Assembly (NCBI RefSeq): GCF_014642175.1
Contig: NZ_BMIL01000001.1
Coordinates: 62,001-126,000 of the forward strand
Direction of reading: 5' to 3'
Length of the DNA stretch: 64,000 nt
Source of the DNA: Pedobacter quisquiliarum
GTDB taxonomy: Bacteria; Bacteroidota; Bacteroidia; Sphingobacteriales; Sphingobacteriaceae
Shown here: positions 52,229 through 61,664 of the stretch, in pieces
Layout: each line of letters begins with the position of its first letter
Numbering within the stretch: the stretch's first letter is position 1
Translations under genes and position numbers: made by a program
The notes under the pieces: generated by a model
The model's database searches: none
What the model was told of the DNA's origin: nothing
What the model saw: only the letters and a program-made list of their open reading frames with translations

Positions 52229-54559
52229 ATGGCTAAATTAAAGTTTCCATTTATCCTTTTCTGTTTTCTGTTCAGTTACATTGCAGCGCATGCACAAACC
52301 AGATTCACCGTTAGCGGTTTAGTTAAAGACGCCTCCACAGGAGAAACGCTGATCGGCGCTACCGTTAAGCTGGGAGATGGTCGCGGAAACGGTACCCTCA
52401 CCAATGCATACGGCTTCTATTCCTTAAGTGCGGCCCCCGGCAAATACACCTTACAGGTGGGCTATGTTGGCTTTGAAACCTTCAGCACAGAAGTGGATCT
52501 TTCAGAGAACCGCCAGCTTACCGTTTCTTTAAAGGGCGGGAATACCCTGAAAGAGGTGGTGATCACCGCTGGTGCGCGTCGCGACGAGAATGTGAGTAGT
52601 CCACAGATGGGGCTGGAAAAGCTGAACATGGCCCAAATCAACAGTGTGCCTGTGCTATTTGGCGAACGCGATATGGTGAAAACACTTCAGCTTTTACCGG
52701 GGGTAAAGACCGCAGGAGAGGGCAACACTGGCTTCTACGTCCGGGGTGGTTCCTCAGATCAAAACCTGATCTTACTGGATGAAGCCGTAGTCTACAATGC
52801 CTCTCACTTGTTTGGCTTCTTTTCCACATTCAATTCCGACGCTATTAAAGATGTAAATCTATATAAAGGTGGTATGCCTGCCCAGTATGGCGGCCGTTTG
52901 TCCTCCACGCTGGACATCAGTATGTTAGATGGGAACTCAAAAGACTACACTGTACAAGGGGGAATTGGTCTGATCGCTTCAAGACTGAAGTTTGAAGGCC
53001 CGATAGACTCCGGCAAAGGCTCTTTCATGGTTAGTGCGCGGCGTACTTACGCAGATGCTTTTCTGAAGCTCTCCTCAGACACCTCCTTGAAACAAGCTTC
53101 ACTCTATTTCTACGATATCAACGCTAAAGCAAACTACCACTTCAACGACAAAAACACCCTCTACTTTTCGGGATACCTGGGTAAAGACGTGTTAGGTCTC
53201 AAAAATCTGTTTGGAACGAACTGGGGCAACACCACTGCGACTTTAAGGTTCAACCACATCTTCAACAGCCGCCTGTTTTCCAATACCTCCTTGATTTATA
53301 GTGATTACGATTATACCGTCCAAAGCTATGACGTGAGTAATGACTTTAAGGTGCTTTCCAGAATTCGCGACTTCAACTTCAAGGAGGATCTGCAATACTA
53401 CATCAGCAACAATCACACATTACGATTCGGGATAAACGCTGTTCAGCATACCATCACACCGGGTCGTATCTCTGCCACTGCAAACTCCAGCTTCAATCCG
53501 AAAGTGCTGGAAGACCGGAAGGGGCTGGAAACAGCGGCTTACATTTCAGACGAGTGGCGCATCGGCGACAAGCTAAATCTACTATATGGCTTACGTTTGA
53601 GCCGTTTCGATCTTTTTGGTCCCGGAACATTCAACACCTACAACGCTGCCGGTACCATTACCAGTACGAAATCTTATGATGCAGGAGAAGTTGTCCAATC
53701 CTATATGTACCTGGAGCCCCGCATTTCAGCAAGCTACATCATCAATAGTGAAAATTCATTAAAAGCTTCCTACGGCAGGAATACACAAAATATTCACCTG
53801 CTGTCGAATTCCACGGCAAGTTCCCCATCCGATCTGTACATCATGAGCAGTAATAACCTGAAGCCCGAAATCGCTGATCAGGTATCTGCAGGGTACTTCA
53901 GAAACTTCAAGGAAGATGCCTTTGAGTTTTCGGTAGAGCTGTACTACAAATGGTTACAAAACCAGATTGACTACAAGAACGGTGCGCAATTGCTTGCGAA
54001 CGAGAATGTGGAATCGCAACTGGTTTACGGCAGCGGTCGTGCATATGGTATGGAGATGTTCCTGAAAAAGAAATACGGACAGTTTAACGGCTGGATCGGA
54101 TACACGCTTTCCAGAACAGAAAGGAAGTTCGACGAGATCAACGAAGGCCGGTATTTTCCTTCCCGCCAGGATCGTACGCACGACATCTCCCTGGTTGGTA
54201 TCTATAAGCTGAACGACCGCTGGAGCTTTTCTGGAACGTTCATCTATGGCACCGGAAATGCCATTACCTTCCCAACAGGGAAATACCAGCTTGATGGCGT
54301 TACGCGCTTCTACTATTCTGACCGGAATGGCTCCCGTATGCCGGCAACACACCGCCTGGATATCGGCGCTACGCTGGAAGGCAAGAAACGCAAACGCTAC
54401 CAGTCCAGCTGGAACTTCGGACTATACAATGCGTACAATCATAAAAATCCTTATGTAATTAACTTCAAAGATGCGGAAAATGACACAACCAGAACGGTGG
54501 CAGAGCAAACTGCACTCTTCGGAATCATTCCATCTGTTACTTACAACTTTAAATTCTAA
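52229..54559 (+). CDS. TonB-dependent outer-membrane receptor
   Basis: A 776-residue outer-membrane receptor. It has a signal peptide (to AAHAQ), a carboxypeptidase-regulatory-like beta-sandwich domain (about 25-105; FTVSGLVKDASTGETLIGATV), a plug domain (NTGFYVRGGSSDQNLILLDEA) and a barrel ending SVTYNFKF with a terminal aromatic residue. This layout is typical of the Bacteroidota receptors that pair with a DUF4249 lipoprotein, and the DUF4249 gene begins 2 bp after its stop. The ligand is unknown; it is not a SusC because no SusD follows. An earlier TTG at 52220 was not used. Confidence 0.94.
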   Translation: MAKLKFPFILFCFLFSYIAAHAQTRFTVSGLVKDASTGETLIGATVKLGDGRGNGTLTNAYGFYSLSAAPGKYTLQVGYVGFETFSTEVDLSENRQLTVSLKGGNTLKEVVITAGARRDENVSSPQMGLEKLNMAQINSVPVLFGERDMVKTLQLLPGVKTAGEGNTGFYVRGGSSDQNLILLDEAVVYNASHLFGFFSTFNSDAIKDVNLYKGGMPAQYGGRLSSTLDISMLDGNSKDYTVQGGIGLIASRLKFEGPIDSGKGSFMVSARRTYADAFLKLSSDTSLKQASLYFYDINAKANYHFNDKNTLYFSGYLGKDVLGLKNLFGTNWGNTTATLRFNHIFNSRLFSNTSLIYSDYDYTVQSYDVSNDFKVLSRIRDFNFKEDLQYYISNNHTLRFGINAVQHTITPGRISATANSSFNPKVLEDRKGLETAAYISDEWRIGDKLNLLYGLRLSRFDLFGPGTFNTYNAAGTITSTKSYDAGEVVQSYMYLEPRISASYIINSENSLKASYGRNTQNIHLLSNSTASSPSDLYIMSSNNLKPEIADQVSAGYFRNFKEDAFEFSVELYYKWLQNQIDYKNGAQLLANENVESQLVYGSGRAYGMEMFLKKKYGQFNGWIGYTLSRTERKFDEINEGRYFPSRQDRTHDISLVGIYKLNDRWSFSGTFIYGTGNAITFPTGKYQLDGVTRFYYSDRNGSRMPATHRLDIGATLEGKKRKRYQSSWNFGLYNAYNHKNPYVINFKDAENDTTRTVAEQTALFGIIPSVTYNFKF

Positions 54560-54561
54560 CC

Positions 54562-55374
54562 ATGAAAAGAATAGAAAAGCTGTTACCCATATTGCTGATG
54601 CTGTGCATTGGTTTAAGCACTTCCTGCAAGAAGATCCTGGATCTGGATCTGGAGGCTGCCGAACCTCAAGTGGTGATAGAAGGCAACCTGACCAACATCA
54701 AGGGTGTACAAACGGTGAGAATCTCCCGTACGGTGCCATTTGATGCCACGAATGATTTCCCAGCGGTGTCTGGAGCAACCGTTACCTTACGCACCAGCAA
54801 AGGTGAACTTACATACTTCACTGAAGCTTCGCCAGGTATTTATGAATCCTACGATCTCGCTGGCGTAGCAGGGGAGACCTACACGCTTAAAGTTTCTGTA
54901 AATGAACAGGAGTATACCGCGAGCTCAACCATGCCGGCACTGGTACGTTTAGATTCCCTAACGGCCACAGAGCAAACTTTCGGCAGTGAAGTCCGGAAAA
55001 CCATTGCTGTAAACTTCCAGGATCCACCAACGGTCAAGAATTTCTACTTGTTTAAGATGGTCCTGAATGGCAAAAAGGTGGGGCAGATCTTTTCAGATAG
55101 TGATTTTTTCAGCGACGGGCGATATGTTACAAGAGATTTGTTCCTGTCGGGCTATGAAGATCTGGAAATTGAATCCGGTGATGATATATCGGTAGAAATG
55201 CAAAGTATTGATGAACCCGTCTACACATACTGGCGAACTTTGGAACAACAATACGCCTCGGGTAACCCAAATGATGTTACCACGCCAGCCAACCCGCCCA
55301 GCAACTGGAGCAATCGCGCATTGGGCTACTTCAGTGCGCATACGGTACAGAAAGAGGACGTGATGGTCCGATAA
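54562..55374 (+). CDS. DUF4249 family lipoprotein
   Basis: A 270-residue lipoprotein with lipobox STSC (Cys22), then KKILDLDLEAAEPQVVIEGNL, the opening typical of DUF4249. These proteins are found paired with CarboxypepD_reg-type TonB receptors, as here, and are thought to act as surface-exposed partners of the receptor in an arrangement like SusD with SusC; the ligand is unknown. The body is beta-rich with extended loops. A terminator begins immediately after its stop, so the receptor and lipoprotein form a two-gene operon. Confidence 0.9.
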   Translation: MKRIEKLLPILLMLCIGLSTSCKKILDLDLEAAEPQVVIEGNLTNIKGVQTVRISRTVPFDATNDFPAVSGATVTLRTSKGELTYFTEASPGIYESYDLAGVAGETYTLKVSVNEQEYTASSTMPALVRLDSLTATEQTFGSEVRKTIAVNFQDPPTVKNFYLFKMVLNGKKVGQIFSDSDFFSDGRYVTRDLFLSGYEDLEIESGDDISVEMQSIDEPVYTYWRTLEQQYASGNPNDVTTPANPPSNWSNRALGYFSAHTVQKEDVMVR

Positions 55375-55375
55375 C

Positions 55376-55411
55376 ATAAAAGCCCGGATCTTTAGGTCCG
55401 GGCTTTTATGT
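55376..55411 (+). terminator. Terminator of the TonB receptor/DUF4249 operon
   Basis: AAAAGCCCGGA and TCCGGGCTTTT form a strong stem with a short loop; the tail TTTTATG follows. It can function on either strand because of the symmetric A and T flanks. Confidence 0.9.
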
Positions 55412-55427
55412 GTAATGGCAATTGGTT

Positions 55428-55631
55428 CTACATGCCATGTAAGTCTGTTGTGCTTGGCGCGTAATCTTGCTTCGCTTTATTTGCAAATTGCATCGCTTTA
55501 TCTTTCCAACCTGGAATGTTATCCTGTACGTCATCAAAGAAAGACTTTCCATCTTCAGGTCTTTTCTTGGTTGCATATTTATAACCAGCTACTACGGCAG
55601 CACCAACGATAATTGTTTTTAATAATCCCAT
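55428..55631 (-). CDS. Small YtxH-like membrane-anchored protein
   Basis: A 67-residue protein with a hydrophobic N terminus (MGLLKTIIVGAAVVAGYKYAT) and an acidic/lysine-rich tail (FFDDVQDNIPGWKDKAMQFANKA). The arrangement, one membrane helix then an amphipathic helix, resembles YtxH-type stress proteins. Convergent with the DUF4249 operon; its terminator could be the shared hairpin at 55376-55411. Confidence 0.65.
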   Translation of the reverse strand: MGLLKTIIVGAAVVAGYKYATKKRPEDGKSFFDDVQDNIPGWKDKAMQFANKAKQDYAPSTTDLHGM

Positions 55632-55706
55632 TTCTATAGTTCTTTAGGTTAACATTGTTTTAATACTCAATGCAATAGTTGTTCCAATTTTAAATCCTCA
55701 CGATGG

Positions 55707-55735
55707 TTGCAGAACGTTTGGTTTTTTTATATTTG
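55707..55735 (+). promoter_or_regulatory. Promoter of the cupin gene
   Basis: TTG (55707-55709), 18-bp spacer, TATATTTG (55728-55735), 23 bp before the start at 55759. This matches the Bacteroidota -33/-7 pattern with a slightly reduced -33. Confidence 0.6.
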
Positions 55736-55758
55736 GCAGCAAAAAATATATTTCCATT

Positions 55759-56256
55759 ATGTCAGAACAGAAGAAAGAGATATTTGAAAGCATTGCGCAA
55801 CGCTTAAAAAGCGAAGGCTTCAATGTGGTTAACGTTGATGATACCCGTCCCTGGGGAGGATTCTTTGTTATTGATGAAGCGCAGGCGCAACAGTTCGCCA
55901 ACGTATATTTCGATGGCCTAAACGTTGAAGATCTTAAAATAGGTGGTAAGCTTAGCCCTAAGATCCTTGTTGTTGCACCGAACATGCGTTTATCGTGGCA
56001 ATATCACCACCGCCGCGCAGAAATCTGGCAGGTGGTAAGCGGAACCGTTGGTGTAATCACCAGTCCAAATGACGACCAAGGCGATATTCAACAGCTAAAC
56101 TCCGGCAGCAAAATCAAATTGCAGCAAGGTGAAAGACACCGCCTGATTGGTCTTGATGATTGGGGCGTAATCTCTGAAATCTGGCAACACACAGATGCTG
56201 AAAACCCTTCAGATGAGTCTGATATCGTTCGTGTTCAGGACGATTTTGGAAGATAA
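55759..56256 (+). CDS. Cupin-domain phosphoheptose/mannose-isomerase-like protein
   Basis: A 165-residue cupin. Metal ligands lie in SWQYHHRRAEIWQVVSG (paired histidines and a glutamate), and the second motif GERHRLIGL supplies a late histidine. The RPWGGFFVIDEAQ segment near residue 30 resembles the RPWG opening of type II mannose-6-phosphate isomerase-like proteins, so it is often labelled that way; activity is not proven. It has its own promoter and lies 95 bp before the desaturase gene. Confidence 0.85.
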   Translation: MSEQKKEIFESIAQRLKSEGFNVVNVDDTRPWGGFFVIDEAQAQQFANVYFDGLNVEDLKIGGKLSPKILVVAPNMRLSWQYHHRRAEIWQVVSGTVGVITSPNDDQGDIQQLNSGSKIKLQQGERHRLIGLDDWGVISEIWQHTDAENPSDESDIVRVQDDFGR

Positions 56257-56282
56257 GATATCAAAATGACGTAAATTAAAAC

Positions 56283-56348
56283 GGATGTTAGTACTTTTAT
56301 GTTTCGGATAACACAAGTTCAATCCGGCAATACATAGTACTAACATCC
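56283..56348 (+). promoter_or_regulatory. Long inverted repeat ending 3 bp before the desaturase start codon
   Basis: GGATGTTAGTACT (56283-56295) and AGTACTAACATCC (56336-56348) are a perfect 13-bp inverted repeat, and the 40-nt interval holds a second short stem (CGGAT/ATCCG), so a branched or extended hairpin can form. The right arm ends 3 bp before the ATG. It has no T-tract and is not a terminator. It could sequester the start as RNA or be a double operator for a membrane-fluidity regulator; sequence alone does not decide. Confidence 0.7.
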
Positions 56349-56351
56349 TTT

Positions 56352-57080
56352 ATGATCATTTTATTTTTCTTTTTAGCACACTGGTTTCTCTCGCTCTTTT
56401 CACAAACATTTTTCCTGCACCGTTACGCATCACACAAAATGTTCAAGATGAACATCTTCTGGGAACGGTTCTTTTACACACTCACTTTCCTGGCTCAGGG
56501 TTCGTCATTCTTGAACCCACGCGCTTACGCCATCCTGCATCGTATGCACCACGCGTACAGCGACACGGAAAAGGATCCACACTCTCCACACTTCGTTAAA
56601 GATGTATGGGGCATGATGATCCAGACCAAAAACATCTATTTAAACTACGCTAAATACAATATCGAACCGGAAGAACAATTCCGTGATCGTTACCCATCAT
56701 GGCCAATCATTGACCGTATTGGTGATTCCTGGATCACCCGTATGCTGTTCATCGGTTTCTATGTTTGGTTTTACGCGACTTTCGCTACACAATGGTGGAT
56801 GTTTCTACTTTTGCCAATCCACTTCCTGATGGGGCCACTACACGGCGCTATCGTAAACTGGTGTGGTCACAAGTACGGTTATTCCAACCATGATAATGAC
56901 GACCACAGCAAAAACTCCCTTCCATTAGATTTTCTGATGTTGGGCGAGTTGTTCCAAAACAATCACCACAAAAAACCAAACAGCCCGAACTTTGCGAGCA
57001 GATGGTTCGAGTTTGATCCAACCTACCCGGTTATGAAAGTGCTGCACTGGTTGCACATCATCCGAATCAGAAAGGTATAG
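56352..57080 (+). CDS. Acyl-CoA/fatty acid desaturase
   Basis: A 242-residue integral membrane di-iron desaturase that introduces a double bond into acyl chains, controlling membrane fluidity. The histidine boxes are HRYASH (about 24-29), HRMHHAYSD (about 61) and NNHHKKPN (about 199), in the spacing of delta-9-type acyl-CoA desaturases. Hydrophobic segments flank them. It is shorter than stearoyl-CoA desaturases of eukaryotes because it lacks N- and C-terminal extensions. The start lies 3 bp after the inverted repeat at 56283-56348, and a terminator follows the gene. Confidence 0.93.
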   Translation: MIILFFFLAHWFLSLFSQTFFLHRYASHKMFKMNIFWERFFYTLTFLAQGSSFLNPRAYAILHRMHHAYSDTEKDPHSPHFVKDVWGMMIQTKNIYLNYAKYNIEPEEQFRDRYPSWPIIDRIGDSWITRMLFIGFYVWFYATFATQWWMFLLLPIHFLMGPLHGAIVNWCGHKYGYSNHDNDDHSKNSLPLDFLMLGELFQNNHHKKPNSPNFASRWFEFDPTYPVMKVLHWLHIIRIRKV

Positions 57081-57096
57081 TTGAAGAATCTATCAT

Positions 57097-57135
57097 AAAA
57101 AAAGCCGTGTCAATGATGTTGACACGGCTTTTTTA
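57097..57135. terminator. Terminator after the desaturase, also facing rhlE
   Basis: AAAAAAAGCCGTGTCAA and TTGACACGGCTTTTTTA form a long stem with a 5-nt loop and flanking A and T runs. It lies between convergent genes and can serve both. Confidence 0.93.
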
Positions 57136-57167
57136 TTTATCAGCGAAGCTGATGTTATGTGTTTTGC

Positions 57168-58496
57168 TTAAGCTCTTCTTGCTGGTTTTGGTGCACGTTT
57201 AGCACCGCTCAGGTTTGGCTCACGGTCCTGGCTACGTTGTCCGCCGTTTCCGCCTCTCGGCCCACCGCTTCTGCCGCCACCACTTCTTCCAGCGGAACCG
57301 CCTCTACCACTTTTAGACTTCGCAGGAGATGCTGCTTTAGCCATTAAGCCTTGCCAGCTCATCGCATAAGGGTTATCTTCAGCAACCGGAATCTTTATGG
57401 CAATTAACTTTTCAATATCCGCCAGGAACTCGCGTTCTTCAGCATCACAGAAAGAAAAAGCAGTACCGCTCAATCCTGCACGACCAGTACGACCGATACG
57501 GTGTACATACGTTTCCGGAATGTTCGGAAGCTCATAGTTGATTACGTAAGCAAGTTCATCCACGTCAATACCTCTTGCAGCAATGTCCGTTGCAACCAGT
57601 ACACGCGTTTCCTTCGATTTGAAGTTCGTTAACGCACGTTGACGTGCATTCTGGCTCTTGTTACCGTGAATGGCTTCCGCCTTAATTTTAACTTTCAATA
57701 ATTCCTTCACCACACGGTCAGCACCATGTTTGGTTCTGGTAAATACCAAAGCGGTTTCTATAGATTTATCCTGCAACAAATGGATCAACAGGTCTTTCTT
57801 GTTGTTTTTTTCAACGAAGTAGATGGATTGCTGAATCTTCTCTGCAGTAGAGGATACCGGTGTAACTTCAACCTTTGTTGGGTTGGTTAAGATGGTATTT
57901 GCAAGCTTCTGGATTTCTGTAGGCATGGTTGCCGAGAAAAACAAGGTCTGTCTTTTTGTAGGCAGTTTAGCAATTACTTTTTTCACATCATGGATGAAAC
58001 CCATGTCCAGCATCCGGTCTGCTTCATCCAATACAAAGATTTCAATGTCGCGCAGGTTCACAAAACCCTGTGTCATTAAATCCAGTAATCGTCCAGGTGT
58101 TGCAACAAGGATGTCTACCCCACGGTGTAAAGCATCCGTTTGTGCTTTCTGACCAACACCACCGAAAATCACCAGGTGACGTAGTGGAAGGTTTCTGCCA
58201 TAAGCTTTGAAACTTTCTTCAATTTGAATGGCCAGCTCACGTGTAGGGGTTAATACCAATGCACGGATGGGCGTTTTAGGACCTTTTGCATTTGCATGCG
58301 GATTGTGCAGCAACTGTAACATCGGGATTGCAAAGGCAGCAGTTTTACCGGTTCCGGTCTGCGCGCAACCCAGAAGGTCCTTGCTTTGTAATATGGTTGG
58401 TATAGATTGTTCTTGTATGGGGGTTGGCTGTGTATAGCCTTCTGTTTGTAGCGCTTTAAGAATTGGCTCAATCAGATTTAATTCGTCGAATAACAA
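57168..58496 (-). CDS. rhlE: DEAD-box RNA helicase, RhlE type
   Basis: An ATP-dependent RNA helicase, by family involved in ribosome assembly and RNA turnover, often cold-related. Motifs in order: Q motif PTPIQEQSIP, motif I AQTGTGKT, Ia PTRELA, DEAD-type DEADR, SAT, and the C-terminal HRIGRTGRAG. The tail from about residue 380 is rich in glycine, serine and arginine (SGRGGSAGRSGGGRSGG), a typical disordered RNA-binding extension. The start is uncertain: the family begins with LLFDELNLIEPIL, which here is a TTG at 58496, while a GTG at 58529 would add eleven residues. Confidence 0.93.
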   Translation of the reverse strand: MLFDELNLIEPILKALQTEGYTQPTPIQEQSIPTILQSKDLLGCAQTGTGKTAAFAIPMLQLLHNPHANAKGPKTPIRALVLTPTRELAIQIEESFKAYGRNLPLRHLVIFGGVGQKAQTDALHRGVDILVATPGRLLDLMTQGFVNLRDIEIFVLDEADRMLDMGFIHDVKKVIAKLPTKRQTLFFSATMPTEIQKLANTILTNPTKVEVTPVSSTAEKIQQSIYFVEKNNKKDLLIHLLQDKSIETALVFTRTKHGADRVVKELLKVKIKAEAIHGNKSQNARQRALTNFKSKETRVLVATDIAARGIDVDELAYVINYELPNIPETYVHRIGRTGRAGLSGTAFSFCDAEEREFLADIEKLIAIKIPVAEDNPYAMSWQGLMAKAASPAKSKSGRGGSAGRSGGGRSGGPRGGNGGQRSQDREPNLSGAKRAPKPARRA

Positions 58497-58549
58497 TATG
58501 TAATGGTTTAAGTATGAAAATGGAACCACGGAGAACGCTTGTTCCGCTG

Positions 58550-58557
58550 CAAATGTA
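58550..58557 (-). promoter_or_regulatory. Candidate -7 box of rhlE
   Basis: On the minus strand this reads TACATTTG, a perfect TAnnTTTG match, 21 bp upstream of the GTG candidate start and 54 bp upstream of the TTG start. No -33 TTTG at standard spacing. Confidence 0.4.
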
Positions 58558-58638
58558 CGTATTAGTTTTGGCTTTCAGGTAAGCCCTTAAAAATGACCCA
58601 AGTAGCTGATCGATATGTTAATAAGTTGACAGATTATG

Positions 58639-58669
58639 TTTGTTGTAGCCGTTAATTGCGCTAAATTTG
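58639..58669 (+). promoter_or_regulatory. Promoter of parE (full Bacteroidota consensus)
   Basis: TTTG (58639-58642), 19-bp spacer, TAAATTTG (58662-58669), 21 bp before the ATG at 58691. This equals the tRNA-Ala promoter in layout and is a textbook TTTG-N19-TAnnTTTG site. Confidence 0.75.
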
Positions 58670-58690
58670 CAATTACACACGCAATACACT

Positions 58691-60598
58691 ATGGCAGAAC
58701 CGAATTATAATGAAGACAGCATCCGGTCTTTAGACTGGAAAGAACACATCAGACTGCGCCCGGGCATGTATATCGGGAAACTGGGAGATGGTTCAGCACA
58801 GGACGACGGAATTTACGTCTTACTGAAAGAGATCTTCGATAATTCCATAGATGAGTTCGTCATGGGCTCCGGCAGAACCATCGAGATCAGCGTCTCTGAG
58901 CATAAAGTGAATATCCGCGATTATGGCCGTGGTATCCCATTGGGTAAAGTAATTGATTGTGTTTCCAAGATCAATACCGGTGGTAAATACGACAGCAATG
59001 CTTTCCAGAAATCTGTAGGTCTGAATGGAGTTGGTACTAAAGCGGTAAACGCTTTGTCCACGACCTTCATTGTGCAATCCTACCGTGATGGTAAAACCAA
59101 GAAAGTAGAATTCTCAAAAGGGGAGATCGTAACCGATCACCCGATCATAGATACCACACAACGTAACGGAACAGCCATTACTTTCTACCCAGACGAAAGC
59201 ATCTTCAGAAACTACCACTACATATCCGAATTTGTAGAAAGCATGATCTGGAATTATGTTTTCCTGAATACCGGACTTACCGTAAACTATAACGGGCAGA
59301 AGTTCTTCTCAGAAAGGGGTCTATATGACTTGCTGAATAAGGTAGCTGATGTGGAACACATCCGTTATCCAATAATCCACCTTAAAGGGAATGATATCGA
59401 GATCGCAATGACCCACGGCCAACAGTATGGCGAAGACTACCACTCTTTTGTAAACGGTCAGCATACCACACAAGGGGGTACGCACCAGGCTGCTTTCCGC
59501 GAAGCGGTCGTTAAAACCATCAGGGAGTTTTACAAGAAAGAATTTGAAGCTTCCGATATCCGGGCCTCCATCATTGCGGCAATTTCCATCCGCGTACAGG
59601 AACCGGTATTTGAATCGCAGACCAAAACGAAACTGGGCTCCCAGAACATGGGGCCGGAAGGGCCAACGGTTAGAACTTTCATTAACGACTTCGTAAAGAA
59701 AGAACTTGATGATTACCTGCACAAACAACCTGAGGTTGCGGATGCGCTTTTAAAACGTATCCTTCAATCAGAAAGAGAACGTAAGGACATCGCAGGTATT
59801 AAAAAGCTTGCGAATGACCGTGCTAAAAAAGCTTCGCTCCACAATAAGAAATTACGGGACTGCAAAGTGCATTTCAACAGCACGCATGAAAAGCGCTATG
59901 AAACCACCCTGTTCATCACCGAGGGTGATTCAGCGTCAGGTTCCATAACAAAGTCCAGGGATGTAGATTGTCAGGCGGTTTTCAGCTTGAAGGGTAAACC
60001 TTTAAACTGCTTTGAGCTGACCAAGAAGGTGGTTTACGAAAACGAGGAGTTTAACCTGCTGCAACATGCCTTAAACATAGAAGATGGGCTGGAAGGTCTG
60101 CACTACAACAACATCGTTATTGCAACGGATGCCGATGTGGATGGTATGCACATCAGATTGCTGATGATGACTTTCTTCCTTCAATTCTTCCCGGATCTGG
60201 TACGGGCAGGACATGTGTATATTCTACAGACGCCACTTTTCCGGGTTCGCAATAAGAAAGAAACGATCTACTGCTACAGTGATGATGAGCGTAAAAAAGC
60301 TATTGAGAAGCTGGGCAGTCGTCCAGAAATCACCAGGTTTAAAGGACTGGGTGAAATTTCTCCGGATGAGTTTGGCTTGTTCATCGGAAAAGACATCAGG
60401 CTTGATCCGGTAATCTTGAAGGAACAAACGATCAAGAGTCTTCTGGAATACTACATGGGGAAAAACACACCGGATCGCCAGAAGCACATCATTAAAAACC
60501 TACGCATTGAAAAGGATACGATTGAAGAACTGATCTCCGCTGACCTTGACGCGGCCACCGCTGCGGTGACGGAGGACATTGTCGAGCTGAGCGCTTAA
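58691..60598 (+). CDS. parE: DNA topoisomerase IV subunit B
   Basis: The ATPase subunit of topoisomerase IV, which decatenates daughter chromosomes. The 635-residue product from the ATG at 58691 has the GHKL ATPase motifs ([31 protein letters not shown]), a transducer domain, and the TOPRIM region with [10 protein letters not shown] and [10 protein letters not shown]. Length and the absence of the gyrase-type C-terminal insertion fit ParE of Bacteroidota rather than GyrB. The frame is open for eight codons upstream, but the promoter spacing favours 58691. No parC follows; the next gene is yihY in the opposite direction. Confidence 0.92.
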   Translation: MAEPNYNEDSIRSLDWKEHIRLRPGMYIGKLGDGSAQDDGIYVLLKEIFDNSIDEFVMGSGRTIEISVSEHKVNIRDYGRGIPLGKVIDCVSKINTGGKYDSNAFQKSVGLNGVGTKAVNALSTTFIVQSYRDGKTKKVEFSKGEIVTDHPIIDTTQRNGTAITFYPDESIFRNYHYISEFVESMIWNYVFLNTGLTVNYNGQKFFSERGLYDLLNKVADVEHIRYPIIHLKGNDIEIAMTHGQQYGEDYHSFVNGQHTTQGGTHQAAFREAVVKTIREFYKKEFEASDIRASIIAAISIRVQEPVFESQTKTKLGSQNMGPEGPTVRTFINDFVKKELDDYLHKQPEVADALLKRILQSERERKDIAGIKKLANDRAKKASLHNKKLRDCKVHFNSTHEKRYETTLFITEGDSASGSITKSRDVDCQAVFSLKGKPLNCFELTKKVVYENEEFNLLQHALNIEDGLEGLHYNNIVIATDADVDGMHIRLLMMTFFLQFFPDLVRAGHVYILQTPLFRVRNKKETIYCYSDDERKKAIEKLGSRPEITRFKGLGEISPDEFGLFIGKDIRLDPVILKEQTIKSLLEYYMGKNTPDRQKHIIKNLRIEKDTIEELISADLDAATAAVTEDIVELSA

Positions 60599-60616
60599 GT
60601 TCAAACCACAATAAAT

Positions 60617-60652
60617 AAAAAAAGGCTTAGCACATCGCTAAGCCTTTTTTTA
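60617..60652. terminator. Bidirectional terminator between parE and yihY
   Basis: AAAAAAAGGCTTAGC and GCTAAGCCTTTTTTT form a strong stem with a 5-nt loop. The last bases overlap the stop codon of the minus-strand yihY gene (60650-60652), so the hairpin serves both convergent genes. Confidence 0.93.
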
Positions 60653-61657
60653 TGCTTTTGCATCATCGCGAGCTTCCTGCTCTTCCTCGGGCGTATCCGT
60701 TGTTTCCTCAGGATGTTGGGCAGGTAGCACGGCAACATCTTTCTCAATCACCACCGTCTTCGTATGCACCGCGTATGGTGTTGGCTGAATTCCGTTCTCA
60801 TACTTCTCCGCATACGCCTGGGTGAATTCTGCCCCGAAGTAAAGAATGATGGAGGTATAGTATATCCATACCAGAATTACAATGATCGAGCCTGCTGCGC
60901 CAAACGCAGAACCAGGATCCCCTTTTTCAATATATATTCCAATTAAATATTTACCTATACTGAATAGTACAGCTGTAAATAGCGCCCCAATAATTGCCGT
61001 CCGCCACTTAAGGATAACATCCGGCAGCACCTTAAAAATAATCGTAAATATGCCTGTTACCACAGCAAGTGTAAGTGCGTTGGTTAGCACCAATACGAGT
61101 AAAGAAGAAACTTCAGGCACATAATCTTCCAGCCGGTTACCAAGGCCCACAACAATACTGTTGATCACGAGAGAAACCAGCAGCAGGAATCCCATGGAAG
61201 CAATGAGTGAGAATGAAAGCAGCCTGTTTGTGATCAGCTTCAACCAGCCCTTCTTTGGCACGGCTTTAACTTTCCAGATGAGGTTAATGCTGTCCTGAAT
61301 TTCTGTGAAAATTGCTGTAGCACCCACAATCAGGGAAATAATCCCGATTGCAAGGGCAATGTTACTCTTCCCCGATAGACTTGCATGTGCTACGAAATCC
61401 TGTATCTGCTTGGCCGCTTCAGCGCCAACAAACTCATTGATCTCTGAAAACAGCTTGTCCTCTGTAGCGTCGGTACCCCAGATGATGCTGGTCAGCGAGA
61501 TCAGGATAATGATCAGTGGCGTTATGGAAAAGATGGTATAATAGGCTAGTGCTGCGCTGAGTTTGGTTACCCGGTCTTCGGAAAAGCCCTTACCAGCAGC
61601 AACGAACAGTTTACCAAAATTCTTAAAAAAACGGATAGATTTTTTTACTATGCTCAT
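60650..61657 (-). CDS. YihY/BrkB family inner-membrane protein
   Basis: A 335-residue membrane protein with six hydrophobic segments, the first after the N-terminal amphipathic region DRVTKLSAALAYYTIFSITPLI, which is the recognisable YihY opening (older databases call it ribonuclease BN, which is not correct). The C-terminal 50 residues are soluble and rich in glutamate and aspartate (EEEQEARDDAKA). Function is unknown. It lies 7 bp downstream of the TamA/BamA-like gene and is almost surely co-transcribed with it. Confidence 0.9.
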   Translation of the reverse strand: MSIVKKSIRFFKNFGKLFVAAGKGFSEDRVTKLSAALAYYTIFSITPLIIILISLTSIIWGTDATEDKLFSEINEFVGAEAAKQIQDFVAHASLSGKSNIALAIGIISLIVGATAIFTEIQDSINLIWKVKAVPKKGWLKLITNRLLSFSLIASMGFLLLVSLVINSIVVGLGNRLEDYVPEVSSLLVLVLTNALTLAVVTGIFTIIFKVLPDVILKWRTAIIGALFTAVLFSIGKYLIGIYIEKGDPGSAFGAAGSIIVILVWIYYTSIILYFGAEFTQAYAEKYENGIQPTPYAVHTKTVVIEKDVAVLPAQHPEETTDTPEEEQEARDDAKA

Positions 61658-61664
61658 GCCAGAC

